Assembly: GCA_039881045.1 (NCBI GenBank)
Contig: JAYWVB010000008.1
Location: 992,001-1,056,000, forward strand
Direction: 5' to 3'
Source of the DNA: Chaetomium olivaceum
Taxonomy: Eukaryota > Ascomycota > Sordariomycetes > Sordariales > Chaetomiaceae
Length of the DNA: 64,000 nucleotides
Positions 50,289 to 60,182 of the stretch are shown in pieces. The notes beneath the pieces were generated by a model. That model saw only the letters and a list, made by a program, of their open reading frames with translations. It had not been told where the DNA came from and did no database searches. Each line of letters opens with the position of its first letter. Within the stretch, counting starts at the first letter, position 1. The position numbers and the translations under genes are program-made.

Positions 50289-50366
50289 TCTCGGGCCGCT
50301 TGTCTCCAGATGCCCGCTACATGGGCATATTTTTATTTTAAAGCCCATTGTCACAGTTTATTTTCT

Positions 50367-50450
50367 ATGACCGACCAAGACCAGTTAATAATCATCAAGG
50401 ACAATCCCATTGGAAAAGGCCTTCATGTCTTCCGCGCTCGTTCAATTCGG
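50367..50450 (+). pseudogene. Fragment of a FunK1 kinase N-terminus
   Basis: MTDQDQLIIIKDNPIGKGLH followed by VFRARS parallels the start of the intact FunK1 gene at 44550 (MADQARSKIIEDNPIGNGLD then AFRAS), at both protein and DNA level. After about 28 codons the similarity stops, and no kinase body follows before the cysteinyl-tRNA synthetase gene. It is a truncated duplicate whose remainder is missing from this window. Confidence 0.75.
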
Positions 50451-51005
50451 TCTATAATGCCGCGAGCTTCCTTGTGCAGCGGCCTTCGCCGGATCCTATT
50501 TCCCTTCTCGGCCAAAGGCATGTTATACATTGGTACGCCCTCGGAGCAAGGGCCAGGTAGGGCGGGCAAGGTTGCTGGGTAAACCGATTTCCGGGTATAG
50601 AGTAAGAATGAGTAAAAATGGATTTTACGTGTGGTATTATAGGTACCTTCAAGTTGCAAGTTGAAATGAACATAGGGTAAACAGGGCCTAAATCGCCAAG
50701 GAATCCCATTGGTTATACAGTATGGAAGCTTCGGCTGTTGGTCGTCGCAGTGCACCGAGAGTTCGCATTGCATGCCACAACACGCACCAATCATCACATT
50801 ACTCGTCCGTCACGGCCCTCGGATGAGTCATTCCTGCTTCAACTGCTGTGTTTGCCGGATTGAAGTAGAGTCGGCTAGTAAACGTTAGTTCCTCCCTACC
50901 TTTGAGTCGAGCTGTTCCTCTTTACCAACTAGAAATACGGCATTATCTTTCTCTATACAAGTACTTGTTGACGCTGACAATCTCGATCAGTTGACCGCAC
51001 GCATC

Positions 51006-53516
51006 ATGGCTTCCGACGGCCGCAAACAGCCGCCATGGGTCCCTCCCCAAGCTCGGCCTGATGCCCAGCTTCCCAACTGAAGATCTACAACAGTTTGACG
51101 AGGAGCAAGAATGACTTTGTCCCAGCCGACCCGACGGGGAAGATGGTGACGTGGTACGCGTGTGGCCCGACCGTGTACGAAGATGCCATCTGGGCCACGC
51201 AAAGAATTACGTCTCGACCGATATCATCCGCCGCATCATGAAGGACTACTTTGGCTTCAGTGTCAAGTTCGTTATGAATACGACCGATATCGACGACAAG
51301 ATCATCCTTCAGGCCCGCCGTCAGTACCTCCTCGCACGCTTCAAGCAGGAGCATGCCGCTGAAGATGACTTGGTAAGCGACTCAGTTTTGGCCGTGGCTA
51401 AAGTCGCATTCCAGCACTACGTTCGTAAAAACCTCCCATCTCTGCCCTCGGATACGAATCCGGAGGTCTTTTCTGAGGCAGTGGACAAGGCCTACAAGAA
51501 AAAGGCAGAGGTCCCCCCTTTGGCCGACACCACGGGAGGACAACAGGGCCAAGCCGTTACTGTCGCCGATTTGCTGCTGAGAGCACACATTGGAACGGCC
51601 CGGTTTGCTGCCGAGGCCCTATAAGCCCTAGGGACGCTGACTGAATTCTTCGCCAAGACGGATGATGTTTTGCTCCCGTATCTCGATGTGTTACATGGCG
51701 CCGAGATGGACTCCAACAACCACCAGATATATCTGAACCTGACCCAAAGATTCGAACGCCGCTTCTTCGAGGACATGGAAGCGCTCAACGTCCTGGCTCC
51801 CGACAAACTGACTCGTGTGACCGAGTACGTTCCTCAGATTGTCCGCTATGTCGAGAAGATCGTGGCGAACGGTTTCGGTTACGCTACGCCTGACGGCTCC
51901 GTATATTTCGATATTGACGCGTTCGAGAAAGCTGGCCATAGATACTCTCGGCTAGAACCGTGGAACAAGAACGACCGTGCCCTCCAGGCCGACGGGGAAG
52001 GTTCGCTGTCCAAGGGAACGTCAATGAAGTGGAGCGAGAGTCATTTTGCGCTGTGGAAAGCTAGCAAGCCGGGCGAGCCAGCATGGCCGAGTCCATGGGG
52101 CCTTGGGCGGCCGGGATGGCATATCGAATGCTCTGCAATGGCCTCGGAGGTGATTGGGAAGACGATCGATATCCATTCTGGGGGTGTCGACCTTCGCTTC
52201 CCTCATCACGATAACGAACTCGCGCAATCCGAAGCGTACTGGTCGACTCCAGGCTGCCAAGTTCAGTGGACGAATTATTTCATTCACATGGGGCAACTGA
52301 GGTAAAATGTTATGACTAAAGGCTTCGTCGTACACGGGCACTAATTGATCGCAGGATCCGAGGCTTGAAGATGAGCAAGAGCCTTAAGAACTACACGACT
52401 ATCGGGTCCGTTCTCTCCGGGAGAGAATGGACTGCACGTTCCCTCCGAATTTGCTTCCTCCTCATGCCCTGGCAGGACGGCGTTGAGGTAACAGATGAAC
52501 TCATGAAGGCCGTCATCGGTTGGGAGGGCAAGCTCAATAACTTCTTCTTGAAGAGCTTAGACGTCTGGAGACATTCCCGTTCCAAGACGGGAAAGCGTGA
52601 GCCTAGCGTCGCAGACCAGCAGTTATTGAGCGCCCTGGAAAAGGCAAAAGACGATGTCGATACAGCCCTCCTGGATTCCTTCAACACCTCCGCTGTCATG
52701 AGGATCCTTTCTGATCTTGTGACCGAGTCGAACTCGGCAGAGATACTTTCCGACCAGACAGTCATTTTGCTCGCCCGGTGAGTTACACGCATTACCACGA
52801 TCTTTGGTCTGGATCCTGAGGGTGATCTCAGCGATCCGGAACGCATAGGGTGGTCTGGCCTCGACATTCCCGCGCCAGCAAAGCCCTATATCTACCCTGC
52901 ATCACAATTGCGTGACCAGGTCCGAGCCTTGGCCTGTGCCGGGTCGGTTGACCATGCGGCCATAGCGGCGCTGGCGGACGGAATCACGATTGCGGCGCCG
53001 ACACCGGCTGTCGACTCGGAGTCCTCCTTCGAACCCTACGATCAAGTGCTGCATCAGTTCCGCAGCAACGTCAAGGCGCTCGCGGCGCAGCAAGCGCCGG
53101 CCCAAGACCTGCTCGCCCTGTGCGACCAGCTCCGCGACGTGCACCTCTGGAACCTCGGCATCTATCTCGAGGACCGCAACAGCCCCCAGCCCGCTCTGGT
53201 GCGGCCGCTCGACAAGCTGCTCGTCGAGGCGCGCGCGGAGCAGGAATCTGCCGGCGCTGCCAAGGCCAAGGCCAAGCTGGAGCAGGAGGCTAGGGAGGCC
53301 GAGACGGAGAGGGAGCTGCGCGAGCGCGCCAAGGTCGACCCCCTCCTGATGTTTAGGGACTCGGTTGAATACTTGGAATGGGACGAAAGCGGCATCCCGA
53401 CCGTGGATGCCGCGGGAAATGTGGTGTCCAAGAATAGGCGCAAGAAGCTGCTGAAGGAGTGGGAGAAACAGAAGAAGAGGCACGAGGACTGGCTGGCGAT
53501 GCAGCAGGCGGCATAG
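51006..53516 (+). CDS. Cysteinyl-tRNA synthetase, with two frameshifts and two in-frame stops
   Basis: This class I synthetase charges tRNA-Cys and is needed for all translation. The body is 51006-52301 plus 52355-53516, with a 53 bp intron joining GQLR to IRGLKMSKS. Motifs include WYACGPTVYEDA (zinc Cys), the HIGH-type LGHAKNYVSTDI, WHIECSAM and HHDNELAQSE (zinc ligands), KMSKSLKNYTTI (52368-52382), and the eukaryotic insert and C-terminal basic helical extension (EQEAREAETERELRERAK) ending at 53516. Lesions: one base is lost at about 51076 (LPK-LKIYNSL) and another at about 51187, just before the HIGH site. A TAA is at 51622-51624 between EAL and ALGTL, and a TGA at 52779-52781 between ILLAR and VTRITTIFGL. 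The start is the first Met; conserved sequence begins near LKIYNSLTRSKNDF. As the only synthetase copy seen, sequence error is plausible. Confidence 0.93.
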
Positions 53517-54172
53517 GGAAGGGGCATCAAGTAGTACGGAAGTACCTACTGTCTATATTCACGGAGTGTTATTTATGGGATAGCTAGGAAAGAAAGAAAG
53601 AAGCGTTGGGCATGCAAATAGAGCTATCTTTTTCTTTGAGAATTACATGTACCTAGTGTAGCGTGTTTGTGTGTAGGTATTAAATATCCTCTGTTCCTTC
53701 GAGGCTTCACCAACTTAGAGCCTATCAACGTCGGACCATTGGTGGAGCGACGAGGGTGTGACCGTGCGACGAGGATGTGGCGCGTGATCTCGGTGGGTGC
53801 GGGAAGACAGGATTCTCGGCGGCAGTTACGAAGCTGTGTTACCGTATATCATTAATCATCTGTTTGTTTACTCCGGGTCCCGTCGCGGCCACTTACACGG
53901 TTGTGGGTGTTGGAGATTGGTGTTGTCGGTTGACCTCTCCACCAATCAAGAAGGAAGTCGACCCACCGCGCTCTCCAAATTCAACGACAAACTTCCACTC
54001 AAACAATGGTCACTGTCAGTTTGAACTGTTCACGAATCACTGCATAGTGGCCGCATCGTACGCCTAAACAAATACCGCCGAGACTGTTTCGGATTTGACT
54101 GGTTGTTCCTTGTTGTTTCCTCGAGGACGTATTCTTCTGTGTTGCTCGGAAACCAACGTCATTGTTTTCATC
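53517..54172. other. Spacer between cysteinyl-tRNA synthetase and HSK3
   Basis: This is 3' flank of the synthetase, including short GAAA repeats near 53588-53601, and the promoter and leader of HSK3. No gene was recognised. Confidence 0.5.
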
Positions 54173-54648
54173 ATGGCGACTCGGAACTTCAACACAAACA
54201 CAGCAACGCGCCAGTCTATGGCATCGTCAGGAGGCGCCGTGAAGGCCAGACAACTGGTATGTTCAACCCTATAATTTTCAACCCTTTCTTTGTTTTTATG
54301 ATGGCTTTTTTGGTGTCACCGAAGCCCTGCCCCTATTTGCCTATCCTTCTCCGGCCTGCTTTGGAAGCAGCAGCCCAAGATTATTCGGTGCTAACGTCCA
54401 TCGTCGGGTTTTAGGCCCAACTCCAAGCGCAACTGGCTCAGCTCTCCACAAATCTGGCCGACACGGAGAACCTATTGCGCATGACAAGCGTCCAAGCCGA
54501 GTCCATGCGCGGTTTGGGGAGCTGGCATGCCGGGATGTAAGTCACCGTCCGTCTTGGCTCCAGCTAGACCTTGGTTAACCTCGACAGGCTCATGGCTGCT
54601 AGCAAAGTCCTCGGGGAAGAATCTGTCCAGCAACAGCAGGGCAACTAG
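54173..54648 (+). CDS. hsk3: DASH complex subunit Hsk3
   Basis: This small kinetochore protein is part of the DASH/Dam1 ring that couples kinetochores to spindle microtubules. Three exons (54173-54256, 54415-54536, 54588-54648) total 88 codons plus stop, within the family's small size. Exon 1 encodes a Ser/Thr/Asn-rich start (MATRNFNTNTATRQSM). Exon 2 has the conserved helix LSTNLADTENLLRMTSVQAE, then SMRGLGSWHAG. Exon 3 completes MLMAASKVLGEESVQQQQ. Introns are 158 and 51 bp with normal sites, and both junctions keep frame. The gene is easily missed because each exon is short. No lesion was seen. Identification rests on the helix and RGLGSWHAGMLMAASKVLGEE block. Confidence 0.85.
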
Positions 54649-55118
54649 ACAATTTTCGCTGGGGATGGCACAGTTTGCTAGAGAAGATGCAGCGTGGCCA
54701 TGTTGTTAGGGTCGGCTTTGTGGCGGACACTCATGATGCCAGTCAGGATCTGGTTATATGACCATGGCTGCATGCTGCCCTAGTTGAATCGAGCTCGATC
54801 GGGAAGACAGCTCAACCATCGCTTCGCTTCCGCGGGCCGCAGCCCTTGCTCTAGCGCCTTGACAGTCGTCTAACCAGAGAGTGAGATGCATGGGGGCTGT
54901 TGGCGGGAGCTTTCGGGACGGCTTGTGATATGGGCTAGAGTTTAGCGGCCACGGCGACGAACGTGAGCTTCCCTGAAGGCTTCAGAAATACAGGTTCTTG
55001 GAGAACGGCGTAGCTCAAGCGACTCACCACTCCTCGCAACTTTCAATAGTAGGTATCTAGTCGAATTATGAGATCAAGATGGCGGGAATTTGATCTGTGT
55101 GTGGTATTTGAGGCGGCA
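54649..55118. other. Convergent spacer HSK3 / RPR2
   Basis: These 470 bp between two convergent small genes contain no recognisable coding or RNA feature. Confidence 0.5.
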
Positions 55119-55643
55119 TCAACGTTCTTGATTTTGATTCTGTAGATGATTGGTACTTGTCTCAAGCCTCCTCTCTGTTTTCTGCTTTGGCCTGGTTGCG
55201 CTCAGCGGATATCTCCTTTCCCTTCCACACGTGTGGCATTTGCGAACCAGAACATCAGCCCACAGTTTTTTGCCCCCCTTACTCTTGTTCTCAATTTCGG
55301 AAGTGCATGACTGCCCGTCAATGAGAGTCGAATCGCAGAATTTGCAGATACTCTGCTTGACTGCCGGTTTAAGGCGAATCCTAGTCTTGAGGGAGACAGC
55401 CCGTAAATCGGTTGCCAACCTTCTGCTCATGCCATCGAGGGCTTTTACAGAGCGAGTATCACTGGCGTCCTCGGCAGAAGAAAGATGATTGTTGGCCGAG
55501 GATGTGTTTGTGTCCATGACACTGCCCGAGTCCGCGGCTGAGCGTGGGATTGCAGAGAGAGTGATGGCGGCTTGCTGGAGAAAGGAAATGCGCGAGTAGA
55601 TGGCCCTGTTTTGCACGCTGCCGCCTGCTTTTCCTTTTGCCAT
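55119..55643 (-). CDS. rpr2: RNase P/MRP-associated subunit of the Rpr2/Rpp21/Snm1 family
   Basis: This is a protein subunit of ribonuclease P (tRNA 5' processing), or the related Snm1 subunit of RNase MRP; the family cannot be split further here. A single exon of 174 residues starts at MAKGKAGGSVQNRAIYSRIS. The N-terminal helices (YSRISFLQQAAITLS, MSRRLATDLRAVSLKTRIR) are typical for contact with the RNP core. A zinc ribbon follows: CKFC then, 34 residues on, RKCHTCGRERRYP, giving the four Cys ligands. The tail is basic and Gln-rich. An upstream in-frame Met (55676) would add MCMTWGLLSTI, and I consider it leader sequence. The frame is intact. It is divergent from SUB2, 526 bp away. Confidence 0.88.
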   Translation of the reverse strand: MAKGKAGGSVQNRAIYSRISFLQQAAITLSAIPRSAADSGSVMDTNTSSANNHLSSAEDASDTRSVKALDGMSRRLATDLRAVSLKTRIRLKPAVKQSICKFCDSTLIDGQSCTSEIENKSKGGKKLWADVLVRKCHTCGRERRYPLSATRPKQKTERRLETSTNHLQNQNQER

Positions 55644-56169
55644 GATTGTGCTAAGGAGGCCCCAGGTCATACACAATTTTTTGAGTGACGAGTCGAGACG
55701 AGTCGGGCCGAGTCTAGGCGGTTATATGCATCCTTTGCCCCCTCTTACACGACCTTGTTTCTTTGTTGGCGGGTAACTCCAAGGACGATCACGGCTGCAC
55801 GCATTGAAAATGCAAAACCAGGTGGTATGTGCAACATTTGCCCCACATCTCAGTCACCGGCCGCCCAGCTAAGCCACAAGAAGTTAGACAGCTGATCGCA
55901 GTCAGGTTTTGAGGCTGTGCCTTTGCCGACTCGGAGCTCGATTTCGCTTTCTCCTCTCCCTTGCCTTTCACCTCCCGATCACTACACCACGTTCCACCAA
56001 CATCAAGAAGGCCGAACTCATACTCGGAACACATCTACGATACCATCTCGCCCTATCTCACCTGGTAATTAATTTTACTAGGACGCATCGACAACAGAAT
56101 TTCCTCGACCCATTTCTTTGTTTTTTTACCGACCAGTCGCGTCAGCTTTCAGCACCAAAACCGCCCAAC
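55644..56169. promoter_or_regulatory. Divergent promoter region RPR2 / SUB2
   Basis: This region is shared by two RNA-processing genes. A C/T-rich leader with a short T run (56110-56128) precedes the SUB2 start. No specific regulatory site was recognised. Confidence 0.5.
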
Positions 56170-58297
56170 ATGTCTGGAGAAGAGGATCTTATCGACTACT
56201 CCGACGACGAGCTCAACCAGGAGACCGCCGCTCCGGCCTCCAACGGCAAGAAGGGCGATGCCGCTGCTGCTGCGCAAAATGTTGACAAGAAGGGCTCCTA
56301 TGTCGGCATTCACTCGACTGGTTTCCGCGACTTCCTCTTGAAGCCCGAGCTTCTTCGCGCCATCGCCGACTGCGGCTTCGAGCATCCGTCGGAGGGTTAG
56401 TCCTGACAAGTTTCATCCCCAGCTTATCGTTAATCCCTCCTACCCTTATCGCGGGTCCGTCCATCACGCAAGCAAAAAGAACAAAGCAAAAGCTACGCGA
56501 AGCAAGAGCTGTCGAGGAGCGGAATTTGGTGTCGGCGCAGCGCGCAACAAGGGAATATTGGCGCTTGATCATCGCCGCCGGCCACTCGGCTGTCCGGCCT
56601 CCCTTGCCCCCCTGAGGATAGGCAATCCTCTCGGGGTGCCGCTGAGCACTGGCGAACGCAAGAGCCTTGCAGATGATGGTCATCATCGTGCTCGAATTGA
56701 GTCGGCATCATGGGAAGGCGGTGAGGTCGCTTGATGGCTGCTCCAGGGCTCCATGCACCGAACTCATCGCGGGATTCTTATCATGGGACACTGTCCCTGA
56801 CTCAATGCCGCTGACTACCCGAGGGAGTTGGCGAGGATCTGTGATGACGCCATGAGTGGCGGTCGCACATCACACTGCGCGCACTGCTCAGCTGGTGGTT
56901 GAAAGAGCTAGGAGGCTGGGAAACGAAGGGGGACTGCGGAAGACAGCCGCCATTTTTCTTTTGCTGCAATGATGGACGGGCCCATGCTTCCTTCCTGAAA
57001 CACCCCGTCCGCCGTCCTTCTCACATTTACAAACCCCGATTCTAATACGGTCCCCGACTACAGTTCAGCAGACATGCATCCCACAGGCGATGCTCGGCGG
57101 TGATATCATCTGCCAAGCGAAGTCTGGTCTCGGTAAAACGGCCGTCTTCGTGCTCACCACCCTTCAGCAAGTTGAGCCCGTCGCTGGAGAGTGCTCGGTC
57201 TTGGTTATGTGCCATACCCGTGAACTTGCCTTCCAGATTCGCAACGAGTACAACCGCTTCAGCAAGTACATGCCCGACATCAAGACTGGCGTGTTCTACG
57301 GTGGCACACCCATCCAGAAGGACGCCGAGCTTCTTAAGAACAAGGAAACGCACCCGCACATCATTGTCGGCACTCCCGGTCGCCTCAACGCCCTTGTTCG
57401 TGACAAGCACCTGCGGCTCGGAAACGTCCGCATGTTCGTCCTGGACGAGTGCGATAAAATGCTTGATCAGATCGGTAAGTGGCTGGATCTGCCAGTGAGC
57501 GACAACCCCGCTAACGCGCCTAAGACATGCGCCGCGATGTGCAGGAGATCTTCCGGGCCACTCCGCAGCAAAAGCAGGTCATGATGTTCTCTGCCACGCT
57601 CGCTGACGAGATCAAGCCGATTTGCCGGAAGTTCATGCAGAACCCCACCGAGCACTATGTCGACGAGGATACGAAATTGACGCTCCACGGTCTTCAACAA
57701 TACTACATCCCTCTTGAGGAGAAGGAGAAGAACCGGAAGTTGAACGAGCTGCTTGATGAGCTCCAGTTCAACCAGGTCATCATCTTTGTCAAGAGCACCG
57801 TTCGTGCCACGGAGCTCGACAAGCTTCTCCGCGAATGCAACTTCCCCTCCATTGCTGTCCACTCTGGTGTCAGCCAGGAGGAGCGGTATGTCTTGGCCAA
57901 CCCACTCGACGGAGAATGATGCTAACTCCCATGTAGTATCCGCCGGTACAAGGAGTTTAAGGAGTTTAACAAGCGCATCTGCGTAGCCACCGATGTGTTC
58001 GGCCGTGGTATTGATATCGAGCGCATCAACCTCGCTATCAACTATGATCTGCCCACCGACGCCGACTCGTACCTGCACCGTGTCGGTCGTGCCGGTCGTT
58101 TCGGCACCAAGGGTCTCGCCATCTCGTTCGTGGGCTCGGATCAGGACAAGGAGGTCCTGCAACAGATCGAGAAGCGCTTCGAGGTCGCTCTTCCGTATGT
58201 ACCCGTCCTGGACATGTCAAACCAACCACATGCTAACGCACCAACTAGCGAGTTCCCCAAGGAGGGCATCGACGCCTCCACCTACATGGCCGCTTAA
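56170..58297 (+). CDS. sub2: SUB2/UAP56 DEAD-box RNA helicase (mRNA export, spliceosome assembly)
   Basis: This ATP-dependent RNA helicase acts in spliceosome assembly and, with the THO/TREX complex, in mRNA export. Five exons (56170-56395, 57064-57474, 57525-57885, 57937-58194, 58249-58297) give 434 residues, a usual length. Motifs are in order: acidic N-terminus GEEDLIDYSDDEL, Q-motif region GFEHPSEVQQTCIPQA, motif I AKSGLGKT, CHTRELAFQ, GTPGR, the Sub2-specific DECD, FSATL, FVKST, CVATDVFGRGID, and motif VI HRVGRAGR. It ends PEFPKEGIDASTYMAA. Introns 2-4 are 50, 51 and 54 bp, but intron 1 is 668 bp. The frame is intact throughout. Confidence 0.97.
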
Positions 58298-59224
58298 GCC
58301 AAAATCCCATTTCCTTTCAGGCCTGGTTTCTCGATGGCCGTGGCTTTGTGTGTGTGGTGGTTATCTATCAACCAATTTTTTTGCTCGGGTGGTCGGAGAT
58401 GGACTGCATGGGCAGGGCTCAGAACGAAAATCAAAACGTCGTGCCGTGTGGTCCTAAACTAGGTCATGTAAAACTAGATGGTCTCATACTGGGAAAATGC
58501 AGTCTCTCTCGTTGCGTAACGCTTAACCATTCGCTTGTTGTCATACTAACGCATGTGTGCTCGTGTCTGGTATCTGGTATGCTGGAAGGCAAGCGGACTA
58601 ACTACGTTCATGTTTGCCTCCAACGGACTCGATCCTATCTTTCTCTCGGTGATGTGTCCTCGGTCCCTTCGAGTTCGGATGACGACGGGGGGCCTGACCC
58701 GCTTCAGGAGACACAACACACAGCAGCCGATGGCCACGACACAACAGCTGATGATGACCACGACACAATAGCCGGTGTCTCCATCCGCCAACACCTCAGC
58801 TGACCTCACCGCTTCCAAACACCGATGGACGGAAGGAGAGGTGGATGGATGGATACTATCGGCTCACCCGGGGGGAGCAAGTGATGGATGGATACGGATT
58901 TTACATCCCTCACGCGGTCCCCCGAACTCCGGATCTCAAATGGCATGTTTTTTTCCCTAGCGGCGACGTTTAGCATCCGACCAGTCGATGAGATGATTAA
59001 TGCATCCTCACTCACTCATCCTCTCTACCGTGTATATACCACAACGACCCGGACGGCGCGTGGGCGGGGGAGGGGGTTCGCTCTCTGCTCTCTCTCCAGC
59101 TCGGACTACGCCAAACGAAGCGTACGTAGCATTGCATTTTTTTTTTTTGCTTCCGGGCGCTTGCGTTGCTTTGCTTGCCTTTGCTTTGCTCGCTGCGCTG
59201 ACCTGAGCTGAAGTCCGACGGGAT

Positions 59225-59310
59225 TTGCCTGTCTCGTACCTGTCCTGTCCTGTCTCGTCCTGTCTCGTCTCGTCCTGCCTACCCTGCCTACCTTGCCTAC
59301 CCTGCCTATG
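59225..59310. repeat. Tandem CCTGTCTCGT / CCTGCCTAC array
   Basis: Imperfect direct repeats, first of a cctgtctcgt-like unit and then of a cctgcctac-like unit, make a pyrimidine-rich stretch downstream of SUB2. Confidence 0.75.
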
Positions 59311-59738
59311 TATGTACATACATGCTACCCGCCCGCTTGTCTGTGCCTCGCGGCGGGATGTGGGCGCGCTTGGCGGGCTGTGCCGCGAGGGAATGAGGGG
59401 CAAAGCGGCCAGCGGCGGTGAACAAGGAGTTAGTTAGGCGCTTGGGCTTTTGTTGTTGTTGTGCGGGAGTGAGTGGATGGTTGAGTGAGTGAAACGGATG
59501 TTGAGTCCAGGTTTTCAAGGTCGGTTTTTTCTTTCTCTCGTTTAAGAGAGAGACCGTGGAGGCCTTTGGCTTGATGATACGAGAGGACGGCCGGTTGGTC
59601 ACTTCACGGGTATCCCCCTTGCGCAGGCAGAGAATGGTTCAGAGTGAATCATCGTGAGTTCTCTCATCATGTGTGTTGAGCTCGATGATAGAAGAGGGGG
59701 CAAAAGCACGGATGAGATCTCGAATTCCCACGTGTTCA

Positions 59739-60182
59739 CTAGTGGTGTTGGTGCCACTGGAAGTTGGGACTGATCGTGAACCAGGGGTGTTCAGTGTCAT
59801 TGCCGTCATGCTCGTCGACATGCTCCGCCGGTTGACTGATCTCCTCGACGGCGTAGTTGCTCGGCTTGCCAAGGGGAATATGAGTGCTATCGGGAAGATG
59901 ACGGTCATGCCACGAGATGATGACACAAACGGACTGAATGACCTCTTTGAGCCGTGAGGAGGCTGGAGAGCGGCCGATGAGATTCTCAAACACGGATGTG
60001 GGGGGGATTATGCTGCTGCCTGGGCAAAGGACCTCCCAATCCTTCCCACTCTCCGTTCTGGAAAACGCGATCCAGCAGTTGCCAGTCGACGCCAAATTAT
60101 GCAGGCGCAAGTGAAGACTAACTAACCATTCATGAGTGAACTTCTCAGCCATCGGCAGCAGTTCATGATGCAGCGTGGGCAT
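59739..60182 (-). CDS. Hypothetical 147-residue ORF, weak
   Basis: This open frame on the minus strand has mixed composition (HEWLVSLHLRLHNL, NCWIAFSRTESGKDWEVL) and no low-complexity bias. No domain, signal peptide or spliced partner is visible. It could be a remnant exon or a chance frame; I propose no function. Confidence 0.2.
   Translation of the reverse strand: MPTLHHELLPMAEKFTHEWLVSLHLRLHNLASTGNCWIAFSRTESGKDWEVLCPGSSIIPPTSVFENLIGRSPASSRLKEVIQSVCVIISWHDRHLPDSTHIPLGKPSNYAVEEISQPAEHVDEHDGNDTEHPWFTISPNFQWHQHH

Noticed and set aside
56830..57000. Possible C/D snoRNA in SUB2 intron 1 (gtgatga and later ctga)
   Set aside because: Box spacing of about 160 bases is too wide and no terminal stem is visible.
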